This document shows, piece after piece, positions 21,486 to 33,904 of a stretch of DNA of 64,000 nucleotides. The stretch comes from Diospyros lotus (lineage: Eukaryota > Streptophyta > Magnoliopsida > Ericales > Ebenaceae). A program made the position numbers and the translations under genes. Below the pieces are notes generated by a model. The model ran no database searches. It saw only the letters and a program-made list of their open reading frames with translations, and was not told the DNA's origin. Location: contig NC_068352.1 of NCBI RefSeq assembly GCF_014633365.1, positions 3,092,393 to 3,156,392 of the forward strand. The letters run 5' to 3'. Numbering within the stretch: position 1 is the first letter of the stretch; each line of letters starts with the position of its first letter.

Positions 21486-22447
21486 CAAGGCTTAGTTTGG
21501 CTAGGCTTTTTTTTAATAGCGTTTAAGCTGGGTAGTGTTTAAATTGTGTAATAGCGTTTAATTTGGGTAGCGGTTAAACTGATAACATGTTTGGATAAAT
21601 ATGCTTTTAAGCTATTAGTGTAAAGTTATGTGTTTGGTTTATAAAAGCTGATAAGCTGTTAGAACTTGACAAAAAGATTAAAATAGACATGACATTGAAT
21701 AATGCAAATAAAATTCAAAAAATATAATTTAAAAAATAAATAAATTAATTTCTAGCTAAAATACTTACAGTTAATAAATTATAAAAAAAAATTAAATATA
21801 TATTATTACATATGTTATATCAAACTAAATATATATTATTACATATTATATATATATACACATATATACACAGTGAAGAAGAAGGCCGGCAATGGAGAAG
21901 CAGATGGGCGACAGCGCATGAGGGGACGGCGACGGCGACGGCGCAGGAGGCGATCGCGAGAGGAGGCGATGCGATGATGTTGGTCGGCTTGCGGCAGCGA
22001 ATTTGGAAGTAGAGGTGGCGATGGCGGTAACGGGACTGAGGCAACTTGCGGCGGCCGAACTGGGCTTGTGATGGCGGTGAAGGAGCCGGCTTGTGGCGGC
22101 CGATCTGGGCGACGGCGACTACAGGAGGAGCTGGAGGCAATGACGAGGCGGATGGCGACGGGCAACAGTGGCGGTGTGGGAAATTCGTTGCTAAGGGTTG
22201 AAGAAGAAGGATATGGGTTGGAATTTGATGATTTGGTTGAGGATAGATTGGTAATTTCCATGGTCAACGCAACTTTTTCTCCACCAGCGATTTGCAAAAG
22301 CTGAGGGGGAGGAGCTTTTGAAAAAGCTATTCAAATAGCGTTTAAGCTATTTAGGTTTACCAAACACTTAATTTAAAAAGCTGGACAGCAGAAAAGCTAT
22401 ACTAATAGCTTATAAGCGGTCAAACTGCTTTGCCAAACGAAGCCCAA
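21486..22447. mobile_element. MITE-like inverted-repeat element carrying GC-rich sequence
   Basis: The ends are GGCTTAGTTTGGC (21489-21501) and GCCAAACGAAGCC (22432-22444), flanked by CAA on both sides (21486-21488 and 22445-22447). Subterminal words (AGCGTTTAAGCT, AGCTATTAGT, AAAAGCTAT) repeat in both halves. The centre (about 21880-22160) is GC-rich GGCGACGGCG sequence that opens frames on both strands. A 3-bp duplication fits PIF/Harbinger-like or CACTA-like mobility, but CAA is not the usual TTA/TAA, so the superfamily is open. No transposase is present. Confidence 0.6.
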
Positions 22448-23053
22448 CTATGGTTACAGTACAACAAAGCATCAATTTACCTAAACAAAACCCATCAACA
22501 AATTGTTTTATACTAACAAATAATCAGAAAAATAACTGCAAAAAGGGTGCAGTACTGTCATTTTTGTGGCCATCAACTAAAACCCTTTATACCATGCTGG
22601 TAAGATAGATAAATCAACAAGAAAGCCTATTAACAAAATCAAGTATGTTACTTATAGTCTATTAACAAAGGGGCTCTGGAAATACAGCCTATTAACAAAG
22701 AGGCCGGGGAACACCGGAGCAGACGGTGGCGAGGGCGATCGGAACCAAGGGAGCACCGAAGAAGAAGATCCAACTGGAAGCAGATGGCGACGGCGAGGGA
22801 GATCGAACTGGAAGAAGAAGAAGAATAAAAAGAAGAAGAGAAGGAATGAGCCAGATTTAATCCAAGTAGCTAACAACTGTGTTGTAAATTTGTAATGGTG
22901 CGCTGGAAATGCGTTTCCAGCCAAGTTTTTAAATTTGTGAAACGGCCCAGACATTTTAGAAAATTACACAAACGACTCGAAAAAGTTTCGGGCCGTTTTT
23001 CATGTTTCCGAAACGGGAAACGGTTTGGAAAACGCCGAAATGGTGCCCCCGAG
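22448..23053. other. Remainder of the split hAT element
   Basis: Non-coding. GCCTATTAACAAA-type words occur three times (22626-22698), followed by a GC-rich GGCGAGGGCGATCGGA segment and GAAGAAGAA. Near the right end are the hAT subterminal words CGAAACGGGAAACGG. Confidence 0.5.
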
Positions 23054-23072
23054 CCATTTCTGTGCTTCATAG

Positions 23073-23817
23073 TGTTAGGGATACAGAGAGTATAAATGCG
23101 TACGTAATACAAAAATAACTTGCTTGATACAAGAAAGTAGTTCTAACCGGCTACGATACAAGAAACATATACTATATACTTGACCACTATTATAACAGCT
23201 GATATTCACGGTAACAAGAGCTTATAATTAAATGAACAACAACAAAAGTTACCAGACCAAAACAGCAAATCAGAGAAGATGGTTGAACAACAACGCTTGC
23301 AATTGGAGCAGTAAGGAAGCATGAACCAATTTCTGGAACGTGGAAGAGGCAGGAACAGAAGTAGGTTGAGTCGTGCTTTGCGCTGTCCTGAAGACAGTTA
23401 GCGCCCTGCACCGGCGGCAAGCAGACTACGGCGACTGTCTCAGCAGGATGAAACAACCTCTCCGGTGAACGGCAGCCACGAACAACCGGAGCTAGCAGAA
23501 CTCAAGACGGGCTTGCTCTCAATGAAGAAAACTCAAGATGGGAGGCAAAACTTGAGAAGAGAGAACAATTTGAAAGCTTGTGGAGAAATGGAAAACTTCA
23601 CACACAAAAATGAGCCAACACAACCAATATATATAGGCACCCCATAAACTTAGCAATGAAGGAAACTTGGAGACCAATCTAATTTAAAAGAACTTGGGGG
23701 CCAAGTATTTCTAGAAGACCTTGGAGGCTAAGGAAATCTAGATCACCTTAGGGACCAAGCAAGAAAAGAAAATAAAAATAAAGATAAAACCACACACACA
23801 CACACTCACTTCCAATA
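23073..23817 (-). repeat. 3' LTR of the copia element
   Basis: Direct repeat of 28464-29194. In element orientation it starts TATTGGAAGTG where the partner starts TGTTGGAAGTG, so the terminal TG is mutated to TA, and it ends CCCTAACA. A purine-rich CATGTGGGGGAT lies just inside (23819-23830 on the minus strand), the likely polypurine tract. Confidence 0.9.
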
Positions 23818-24379
23818 ATCCCCCACATGAGTGTGTGTGCTCAAAAAAATTATCAAAACGACATGGAGTCACTGAGAGCAAATAGACAAGTCATGCATCA
23901 ACAAGGTGTCTTTTGGACTTGAACCTTCCTTAGTGAATGTCTATCAAATTTATCGAAGAAATAATGAGACTAGCTCTTGAACTATCCTTCTGAAGGTAAA
24001 TCGAGACAATAGACATCACACACAACATGTCTTAACCCACTGAGTTCTATACGATTGTGTCCATTTTGGTCCTGGACAGCATCCTGGGTTTCATGAGAGC
24101 TTTAGAGAACCCAAGCTATTGAATAGTTCTCATAGAAGCGACCCCACTTCTACTCTCATATAAGGAAGCATTGACTAAGAGTACCCTGTCACTACTCCTC
24201 TTATATCAAGATATCAACCTTCCCTTTAACATCGACAGGACACACTCTTCAATTTCTGAGACATGGGGAGAAACTAAAAGTTTCATAGTGTGTTAACTAT
24301 AACTTATTCCAGCCAGTTGGCCAATTTAACCTAGATCTTGGGATCTCCAGTCAACTAGGTTTGGTTACCACCGGAAAAG

Positions 24380-27300
24380 TCATTTTAAAGGCTTGAACCC
24401 CATTCCCTTCGATGTAAATTTGACTTGCTCACGAGTCACTCCTTTCGTCAAAGGATCAGCTAGATTTTCTTTCAATTTTACATAATCAATGTAAATTATT
24501 CCATTTGTGAGCAACTCTCTGACAGTGTTATGTTTGCGCCTAATGTGTCTTGACTTCCCATTGTAGACACTATTCTTAGCCCTCATTGAGGCAGCTAAGT
24601 TGTCACAGTATATGCAAATGGCGTTAACAGGCTTTGGCCATAATGGAATGTCTTCGAGGAAATGGCGAAGCCACTCAGCTTCTTCGCTTGCTTTGTCTAG
24701 AGCTATAAACTCTGACTCCATGGTTGATCGTGCTATACACGTCTGCTTCGAAGACTTCCACGACACAGCAGCACCACCTAGGGTGAACACATACCCACTG
24801 GTTGATTTAGTCTCTAAGCTATCGGAGATCCAATTAGCATCACTAAATCCTTCCAGTACATGTGGATATTTTGTATATTGCAATCCATAGTCCAGGGTGT
24901 ACTTCAAGTACCTAAGTACCCTGACCAATGCACCCCAATGGTCATGCCCAAGATTGCTCGTGTATCTCGCTAGCCTGCCTACGGAGTAGGCGATGTCAGG
25001 TCTAGTACAATTCATGATGTACATCAGACTCCCAATAACTCTGGCATATTCCAAAGAAGATACACCTTCATCATGGTTTTTCTTCAACTTTGAATTTGGA
25101 TCAAACAGAGTAACTGCTGGCTTACTCTCGAAGTGACCAAATCTTCTCAACACTTTCTCTATGTAATGCGACCGAGAAAGAGCATACCTTTCGGAATTCC
25201 TTATTATTCGAATTCCAAGAATAACATTAACAAGACCAAGGTCTTTCATGTCAAAGTGCGAGTTCAACATTTGTTTTGTGGATTGTATGACACTTCTATT
25301 CGTGCCCATTATCAACATGTCATCCACATACAGGCACACAATGACACATTCTTGGTTTATGTTTTTCACATAAACACATTTATCACACTCATTTATCTTA
25401 AATCCATTTGATAACATTGTGTGATCAAACTTCTCATGCCATTGTTTAGGCGCTTGTTTCAACCCATAAAGAGACTTTACTAGTTTACAAACTTTCTTTT
25501 CATGTCCCTTTACAACAAACCCTTCAGGTTGTTCCATGTAGACTTCTTCTTCTAAATCTCCATTCAGGAATGCTGTTTTTATATCCATTTGATGTATCTC
25601 CAAATTATATAATGCTGCAATAGCAATCAGTATCCTGATAGACGTGATTCTTGTCACTAGAGAATACGTGTCAAAGAAGTCTTGTCCTTCTTTCTGACAA
25701 TAGCCTTTAACTACCAGCCGAGCTTTGTACTTATCAATAGTACCATCGGCCTTTAATTTCTTCCTGAAAATCCATCTGCACCCAATTGGTTTACACCCAG
25801 GTGGCAAATTAACCAATATCCAAGTATTGTTTTGCAAGATGGAATCTATTTCACTATTAATAGCCTCTTTCCAATAAGGAGCATCAGGAGATGACATTGC
25901 ATTACCATATGTTTGCGGCTCATCTTCTAACACAAAGGTTGGGAAATCTGGGCCAAAGGAAGAGGCCTTCCTTGCCCTTTTGCTTCTTCGAGGCTCGATG
26001 TCAATTTCCTGCCTATCTTGGCCTTTTGAAGAACTTGCTTCATGAGTTCTCTTGGAACCACTTGCACTGAGTTTATCTCCCTTAAAGGGGAAGATGTTTT
26101 CAAAGAATTCCACTTCTATAGATTCCAGAACAGTATTAACATTAATGTCAGGAATTTCTGACTTTGTTACCAGGAACCTATAGGCAGCACTATGCGAGGC
26201 ATAGCCTATAAAGACACAATCAATAGTTTTTGGACCAAGTTTAGTTCTCTTAGGTAAAGGAACCTGCACCTTGGCCAAACACCCCCACACTTTCAGGATT
26301 TTGTAAGAGGGTTGTCTACTATTCCACACTTCATAAGGTGACTTGCCAGACTTCTTATGTGGAATTCTATTTAATATAAAGTTTGTAGTAAGCAACACTT
26401 CCCCCCACAAATTATGGGGTAAACCTGAACTATTTAACATGCAATTTATCATGTTCTTCAAAGTTCGGTTCTTCCTTTCAGCTACACCATTTTGTTGTGG
26501 TGTATAAGGTGCTGTCGTCTGATGGATTATACCATGAGATTCACAAAATTCAAACAGAGCTGATGATTCATACTCACCACCCCTATCTAATCTGAGCACC
26601 TTAATTTTCTTTCCCAGTTAATTTTCAACTTCTGCCTTAAATGTTTTAAAAACATCAAAGGTCTCATCTTTACTACGTAGTAAATATACATAGCAATATT
26701 TACTGCAGTCGTCAATAAATGTGACAAAATAATTCTTTCCACCTCTAGTGGGAGTACTTTTCATGTCACAAACGTCACTGTGAATTAGGTCGAGTAATTC
26801 ACTATTCCTTTCCACAGATGGAAACGACTTTCTTGTAAACTTTGATTCAATACAAATTTCGCATTTGTGTCCCTTATCAATGTTAAAACTAGGTAATAAC
26901 CCTAGATTAACCATTCTTTGGAGGGAATGATAATTGACATGTCCTAATCTTGAATGCCAAACATCACACGACTCAACAGTATAAGTAGAAGAGTCATTCT
27001 TATTAATCTTCTTAGGCACTTGGGCTTGTACATTCAACTTGAACATGCCCTCATCTAGATATCCTCGACCCACATACATTCCCCATTTCGTAAGAGTAAA
27101 TTTATCAGACTCAAAAACGAGTTTAAACCCATTTTTGTTCAATAATGTTCCAGACACCAGATTCTTGCGAATCTCAGGCACATGCCATACATCTGTGAGG
27201 GTCAGGATCTTCCCAGATGTCCACTTTAGCAGTACTTTGCCCTTGCCTTCCACAATCGAGGCTGCGACATTTCCCATATACACCTTTTCGGTGTCATCCA

Positions 27301-28429
27301 TCTTCTCATAAGTTGAGAACAAGGATCTATCCTTGCAAATGTGCCTTGAAGCACCTGTATCGATCCACCAGCCTTTGGCATTATCAACCATGCAGACTTC
27401 AGTGATGACTGCAACGAGCTCATCATCTTCCACCATATTGGCATAAGAAGGCTTAAGCTTGCGCTGGTTGCTACCAGAGCTCTGACCCTTCTTATATCTG
27501 CAATCCACAGCCCTATGGCCTGTCTTACCGCACACCCAACAAGTGCCTTGAATGCGTTTGTTGGTAGTGGACTTCTTTGGACCCAGTGATCCGCTTACTC
27601 TCTTGCCTTGCTACTTCTTAGGCTAAGATTTGAAAGCCTCAGCTAAGTGAGCCTTAGCTTCAAATCTATCTGAGACTTTATCTCCTTTGCGGTTGTCTTC
27701 TTCAATACGAAGACGAAGAGACAGATCTTCCATAGACAGCTCCTTGCGCTTGTGCTTGAGATAGTTTTTGAAATCCTTCCATGAAGGTGGCAGCTTCTCA
27801 ATCACAACAGCAACTTGGAATGGCTCATTGATGACCAATCCCTCGCTATGCAAATCACTAATGATGATTTGCAGTTCCTCCATCTGGTTGACCACCAATT
27901 TGGTATCAACCATCTTGTAATCCAAGAACTTACCCACCAGAAATTTCTTGGTGCCAGCGTCCTCAAGCTTATATTTATTCTCCAAGGTCTCCCACAATTG
28001 CTTGGAAGTAGCATACGCTGTGCAGTGAACATTATATAGCGGGTCGGCCAAGCCACTCAAAATATAATTTTTACAAAGGAAATCTGAGTGCATCCATGCC
28101 TCCCTCGCAGCCACAGTTTCTGTGGTCATATTCTCTTCCGAGACAACGGGGCAATCCTCTTTGAGGATGTGGGCTAGATTCAGTGTGGTAAGATAGAATA
28201 ACATCTTCTGTTGCCATCTTTTAAAATCTTCACCATTAAATGGTGGTGGCTTCTCCACATGTGGGATTGGCTTGGCCACGGCTGAACCGAGCCCTTGCAT
28301 AGAAGCTGTTGCAGAAATAGTGGCAGTTGGTGGGCGTAGACCCGGGACAACAACAGGGGGCGGGTTTGAACCCGAGGCAACACCAGCAGCAGCAGCACCG
28401 GAACCATCAGCAGGAATAGAGGCATCCAT
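24380..28429 (-). pseudogene. Copia gag-pol polyprotein with three in-frame stops
   Basis: The frame 28429 to 24380 stays in one register for 1,350 codons and is cut by TAG at 27623-27625, TAG at 27611-27613 and TAA at about 26615-26617. In order: Gag, CCHC knuckle CWVCGKTGHRAVDC (~297-310), aspartic protease WWIDTGAS (~355-362), integrase HHCC (WHSRLGH...CEIC, ~493-526), DDE residues near 552, 615 and 651 (NGVAERKN), reverse transcriptase with [11 protein letters not shown] and YVDD (~1034-1037), and RNase H (YCDNLAASM). All three stops can be explained by single C-to-T changes of CAG or CAA. The integrase second D is preceded by Leu (LRLDRGGE) where Ser is usual. It resembles Tnt1-type polyproteins; the exact lineage is not certain. 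Confidence 0.9.
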
Positions 28430-28463
28430 CTTTTCTAGACTCTCTTTATAACTGTCTTCAGAT
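28430..28463 (-). promoter_or_regulatory. Leader between copia 5' LTR and gag; no canonical PBS
   Basis: Only 34 bp separate the LTR end (CCCTAACA) from the gag ATG. In element orientation it begins ATCTGAAGACAG, which does not match the usual plant copia primer site TGGTATCAGAGC. The primer is therefore unknown; an internal tRNA fragment is one possibility. Confidence 0.6.
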
Positions 28464-29194
28464 TGTTAGGGATACAGAGAGTATAGATGCGTACGTAATA
28501 CAAAAATAACTTGCTTGATACAAGAAAGTAGTTCTAACCGGCTACGATACAAGAAACATATACTATATACTTGACCACTATTATAACAGCTGATATTCAC
28601 GGTAACAAGAGCTTATAACAACAAAAGTTACCAGACCAAAACAGCAAATCAGAGAAGATGGTTGAACAGCAACGCTTGCAATTGGAGCAGTAAGGAAGCA
28701 TGAACCAATTTCTGGAACGTGGAAGAGGCAGGAACAGAAGTAGGTCGAGTCGTGCTTTGTGCTGTCCTGAAGACAGTTAGCGCCCTGCACCGGCGACAAG
28801 CAGACTACGGCGACTGTCTCAGTAGGATGAAACGACCTCTCCGGTGAACGGCAGCCACGAACAACCGGAGCTAGCAGAACTCAAGACGGGCTTGCTCTCA
28901 AAGAAGAAAACTCAAGATGGGAGGCAAAACTTGAGAAGAGAGAACAACTTGAAAGCTTGTGGAGAAATGGAAAACTTCACACACAAAAATGAGCCAACAC
29001 AACCAATATATATAGGCACCCCATAAACTTAGCAATGAAGGAAACTTGGAGACCAATCTAATTTAAAAGAACTTGGGGGCCAAGTATTTCTAGAAGACCT
29101 TGGGGGCTAAGGAAATCTAGAACACCTTGGGGACCAAGCAAGAAAAGAAAATAAAAATAAAGATAAAACCACACACACACACTCACTTCCAACA
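28464..29194 (-). repeat. 5' LTR of the copia element
   Basis: In element orientation it starts TGTTGGAAGTGAGTG and ends CTCTGTATCCCTAACA. It contains a CA/GT microsatellite and TGGGGTGCCTATATATATTGG, a likely TATA region (about 29005-29022). Nearly identical to 23073-23817. Confidence 0.9.
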
Positions 29195-29207
29195 CATAGT
29201 GGTGAAC

Positions 29208-30499
29208 TGATTGAACATTAATTCACCGCTCTCAAAAACCAAATCTCACATACTTTCAAGCTTCAGCTTATTTCAATTTCTCTTCTGCAAATTCCAAATG
29301 GCATAAGGAGGAAGACATGAAAACTTCATTGCTAAAATTGACAAATGGACACGTCCAAGTGTGAAAACCCATTAAAGTCGCACGATTGAAGTCAACAGTC
29401 AATCTTGTTACAATAATGCAGTGATTGAAGACGAACTTCCTTAGAATGCTTGGTCCCACTGCTACCGCCATTGGATAGCTTGTTGACGAGAGGCTTTCGC
29501 AGAACTTTGCCGAGGGACTCTATTTTGCCGTCACTTTCAATTCTCTCTCTCCCTATGGTGGTTTGACAATGAGAGGATCACATGACACTCAACAGCTTGC
29601 GCTTTGCACTTCTCCTCCCAGAGAAAATGTATTTGATGCTTGCCAGCTATTATGTCAGAATTTCTCAAATATATAGTTATTTGTTGGAAATAATGATATA
29701 AATATATTAAATGTATTTATAAGTTTGCCTCATCACAAAAATATATTTTATTTTATGATTGATTTTTAATTTATCCTTCCATTTACTAGATATTTAGAAA
29801 GAATGAATTATATTATATTCATGTCTTATTCTACAAATTAGATCCACTTTCTCTTCATTCAAATTTTAAAAAATTCACTAAGCATATGTAATCTAGATTT
29901 AAGAGCATGGATAAATTGATATAATTTTTAAACATTATAGAGAATTAATTACTGTAATTTATAAATAGTGAATAGTAGTCTTGTATTTTTACTACTACTC
30001 ATGCATGTACAATTTATGTTATCCCTTTACAACACAAACTTTCTTATAAACTAAAACATTTTTCAATAAATTAAAATAGAATGAATTGTAAAAAAAAAAA
30101 AATATTTATAATATGTTTTGTTCAGCGTGTGGCGAACCTATTTGAGTTTATCACACACAGGATTCATTGTCAGTGTGGTGAATACAAAGAAGAGGAAAAA
30201 AAGAAAAAAGAAAAAATAAAGGTTTGACATAGAAGAAGAAGAAGAAGAAGAGTTTGATGGAACCCAAGTTTTGTTATGTTAAACCCAAAACATAGCGAAA
30301 AATAATCCAAGAAAAAAATGAAGAAGAAAAAGGGTTCAAACAAAATCAAGTAAAAGAAGGATTCCGGTTGAACCCAAGAAAAAGAAAATGATGAAAAAAG
30401 AAGAAGAAGAAGAAGAAAAATTGGGAGAAGAAAAGGGAAAGAGAAACTTATCCCTTATAAGTGGTTGCTGCTCTTGTGGCCATCATCTTTTCTGACTAT
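29208..30499. other. Non-coding stretch right of the nest
   Basis: This is the continuation of the pre-insertion DNA beside 20875. 29210-29640 has balanced composition with CT-rich words and may be gene-proximal, but the only frame (minus 29268-29471) is not recognisable. 29650-30120 is A/T-rich. 30180-30440 is a GAA/AAG-rich purine stretch including (GAA)n at 30234-30251 and 30400-30416. Confidence 0.4.
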
Positions 30500-30660
30500 T
30501 CGAAGAGACATAGAAATTGATAAAAGATTTGAGAAGACAAATAAATATAAATAAAAAAAATAATAAAAAAAAGAATTTAAATATAAGAACATTTTTGTTA
30601 TTTTTTAATGTTTAACGAGGTTAATTAATTATAAGGGAGAAATTGCACTATTATATTAAA
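30500..30660 (+). repeat. Dispersed repeat, copy 2
   Basis: Counterpart of 1403-1545, same orientation. It shares TTTGAGAAGACAAATAAATA, GAATTTAAATATAAGAACAT and GAGGTTAATTAATTATAAGG with small indels. Non-coding, class unknown. Confidence 0.55.
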
Positions 30661-30873
30661 CTGCAATGACACTTTCTATTTTTTTTTTACAATTATCCTA
30701 AACTTCATACATATTAGATAACAATTTTCCTTAAAAATAATATAAAAATAAAAAAATACAAAAAACTCTTGGGATGATTGTTAGGGCATCCCTAGAGCTT
30801 GCCCAACTAAGTTTTGGATCAGGTGGATTGGTCCTACCTTAGTAGCGGAAAACTAGAACACCATGCAGTCTCA
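30661..30873. other. Short spacer
   Basis: No gene recognised. The region ends at the target site of the solo LTR at 30879. Confidence 0.4.
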
Positions 30874-32747
30874 CCTTTTGTAAGTATCATCGTCTGGATA
30901 TCTCAACCACCTGAACTACCCAAATGGGAGTGCCTACGGGAGGAGAAAAAGAATGAATAAAAGACAAAGACTACCCTAGCATGCATACACGAAAATAAGT
31001 ATAACGGAAGCGAAACTAAACACATGCATACACTACGGGTACCCCGTTGACACAACGGTCACATGATAAATAAATGAACACAGACTCCTGTGCCGACATA
31101 CACGAGACTCGAGGAAAGATTTGGCACAATACAAAATAATAGAGTAAATCCTACTCAAACATTAGAGTTGACAGAGACTGACGGGATTGCCTGTACACCA
31201 TACCGACTTTGCCGCTAGAAGCTGACTTTCTTGTCCATGGCCCACACTGCGACTACTTGGAATGATGAAAAAATAAGGTGAGTCGAGAGACTCAGTAAGC
31301 ATAAGAAAAGAAAGGCTGAAGGCTGTATAGAGCCAATAAACTCTCCCCCAGAATACCAACCCCCAAGTACACACAAGCCATGCGACGCTACAACACAATA
31401 GTATAGCATAATAAAAGCACATACCGATCCTTGGGGCCCACATAAGACACCTAGCACCCAAGTCTCATACCAACCTGTCGCTGCCCTGGACAGTAACAAA
31501 TACCTCCAGCATCCTGTGTGCGTCATCCCGGGTCGGTACTCCCGCCACCCGTCCATGTCGGTACTCCCGACATCCGAGCTATAGGCTCTCTCGGTACGAT
31601 ACTCCCGTCCGAGAACTATATACTACCAGTAGCCATGCAATGCACATAGAAATGCAATGGCATAGTGAGCATCAACGTGATACACTGGCGCCCATACATC
31701 CAGGCATCAAGCCATGCTCTGCCCACATAGTAAATCACACGCGATGCATATGCTCGTGCTGGATGTAACCTGACCAAGCTAGAATGTCCGTGTCCAAGCA
31801 TACTCAATAAATGAATATCCCAACATGCAACCCGTACCCATGTGCATATCAAATCATGAATAGTAATATAATGAATCTAAACGTGCAGTAAATCACATAC
31901 TGGTAGAGCTAGTCAGCAATGCTCGGCACCGGTCAACGGCCAGTGACTAGGAGTGTCCACCCGACGGTCCACTTTAGGGCCGTACAATAGTCTACCCCAA
32001 CATCACCAACAACCGACCATTGCCCTACTGCTCGATAGCTCTAACCGAATCATAAATAAATCCGAAAAAAACCGTAAATAAACTCGCCCGTCTAGGAACC
32101 TAGTCCCCAAGCTGGGTTCGGTATCATTCCGAAAGGAATGGGGGCTGTACAAACCCCGTAGGTTCACAACAAATAAAACTCTAGAAGTCTCAGATTTAAT
32201 TTAACTTAAAATAAATGAACAATAATTCAATAAATAAGACTAGGCGCCGAATTAGAGTAAGGGGGGTGATAAAATACGAGAAATCACGGGGTCTTTCACG
32301 GGAATTAAAGGTCATGAGGAGAGGGTTGGGAGCTTGCCTTTACACGGTCGTTTCTTGCCCTTTTTACACTCCCGCTGTGAAGTAAACCATTTAATAGCAA
32401 TTAATAAAACTGTGGCCCACACTAAATAAATCTAATCGTGTAATATAAATAATTTAACCGTCTAAAATCTCACGTAGGCACACCGTAAATAAAACCCCAA
32501 TGAGTTTCATATTTAACTTAAATTATAACACACCAATAACATCCTCAATGTATATAATTAATTAATATATAATAATGACACTCACTAATTACAACATCAC
32601 TCTCTGCTTAGCATATATATATATATATAAATATATATCTCTTATTAATAGCATATGCACATATCTGCATTAACCTGTATACACGGCTATGCCAATTCTT
32701 TCCTTTCCTTTTATCCTAATTTCATTGCACTCACACACTGTGACATT

Positions 32748-32780
<33 letters not shown>

Positions 32781-33883
32781 CTAGATGTATAAATTGGCAC
32801 ACGGCACACTCACTGCAACATAAACCCTCACACCCTCACAATCAAAATAATATACTCTCATGCACACTGTGCACTAGTATGTATATATATATACTTGCAC
32901 ACCAAATTAATACACCCAACACAGCATAATCATCCAAATTAACAAAATCAAACTTATAATTAAAATCTAACCGTACAAAATGATTAATACATAATTATTT
33001 ACTCACCCGAGTAATTAAATCGCGATTAAACTTGACTTAATCCTCAATTTCTCCCAATTTTCCTCACCTTTTCCAGCCTCTACGCGCCATTTTCTTCTTC
33101 TCCCGAGCTCTCTGCTTCACTCCCAATTTAATCTAAATTTTTAGTTTCAATTGAAGCAATTTATAGCAGCAAAATCGGTAGAAAAACATGGCCAATTTGG
33201 CCTTAAAAAGCGTGCAAAACAGTGGCGTGGGAGAGGCAGCCGCCTGGGCGCGCAAGGGCCAGCACTGGCGCCCCAAAACGGCGCCGTTTTAGCGCCCCCT
33301 TGTGCCCAAAAACAATTAAATTCTTCCCCAGCGCGCGCGCATCCGCCCCTTGGCTCGATCCCGCGCCTCACGCCAGCACCCGCGCGCACGCGGCCACTAA
33401 GCTGGCTGCTTCCTTAGCAATATAGACACACTTAATTAATTTTATAGTGACTTTCAACCACTTCCGAAAATCTACACTTAAACCCACAACTTCCAGAAAC
33501 CTCCACGTACACCCCTAAACTCCAATTCCTCATATTACACTTACGCCCCAAATATTTTAGAAATTCTCCCAAATTACTTTATTTTAATCTTTTCCTAAAT
33601 ATTCCCCAATAAATAGTTATTTCCTCAAAATAACATAAATAAACATTTTTCTTAAATCTCTAAACACCCAAATAAATTAATATTTCTTTTAAACCCACAA
33701 ATACAATAAATAATAATGATTAACTACTTTCAAATAATTTAATTAATGACATTAAATTCCTTATTTTTCTCAAAATCACATAAATAAATAATTCCTCTTA
33801 AATTCTCAAATATTCAATAATGTCCTCAAACACCGATTTGGATAATTATTATTTATTTTCAAATTTCGGGATATTACACCCTT
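30874..33883 (-). mobile_element. Solo gypsy-type LTR, copy 1 (3.0 kb)
   Basis: The segment 30879-33878 begins TGTAAGTATC and ends GGGATATTACA on the plus strand; reversed it starts TGTAATATCCCG, a common start of Del/Tekay-type gypsy LTRs. It shares long stretches and both ends with 39157-41904. Flanks are CCTTT (30874-30878) and CCCTT (33879-33883), an approximate 5-bp duplication with one mismatch. No internal domain is present, so it is a solo LTR. It carries (AT)n runs near 32610-32640 and 32760-32780 and a GC-rich patch at 33225-33400 (GCGCGCGCGC). Short frames in it are not conserved between the two copies. Confidence 0.75.
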
Positions 33884-33904
33884 ACACCAAATATTCTATT
33901 AAAA

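Larger units (their letters stand above)
23068..29199 (-). mobile_element. Full-length Ty1/copia retrotransposon, TSD CATAG
   Basis: The element occupies 23073-29194 between two perfect CATAG duplications (23068-23072, 29195-29199). LTRs are 23073-23817 and 28464-29194 in direct orientation. The minus strand is coding: 5' LTR on the right, then gag-pol 28429-24380, then the 3' LTR on the left. The domain order PR-IN-RT-RNaseH defines copia. The LTRs differ by about a dozen substitutions plus a 14-bp indel near 23230, by eye under 2%, so the insertion is young. The polyprotein has three stops, so this copy is not autonomous. Confidence 0.95.
20876..29207. mobile_element. Non-autonomous hAT element, split by a copia insertion
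   Basis: The left end at 20884 begins CTAGGTTGCACGGAAATGG. The right end at 23054-23072 is CCATTTCTGTGCTTCATAG, whose complement matches 15 of 19 positions. The 8-bp duplication TGGTGAAC lies at 20876-20883 and at 29200-29207. The right copy is displaced because a copia element (23073-29194) inserted into the terminal CATAG of the hAT. Without copia the hAT is about 2.2 kb. GAAACG-type words near both ends look like subterminal transposase-binding repeats. No transposase is encoded. A separate inverted-repeat MITE (21489-22444) lies within it. The class is inferred from the duplication length and ends. Confidence 0.75.

Noticed and set aside
21812..22304. Several overlapping frames in a GC-rich block
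   Set aside because: GGCGACGGCG repeats inside a MITE open all frames; no domain visible.
31162..31852. Cys/Trp-rich minus frames in solo LTR copy 1, with similar ones at 39430-40125
   Set aside because: They occur in LTR DNA and do not keep the same frame between the copies, so conservation is of DNA, not of protein.
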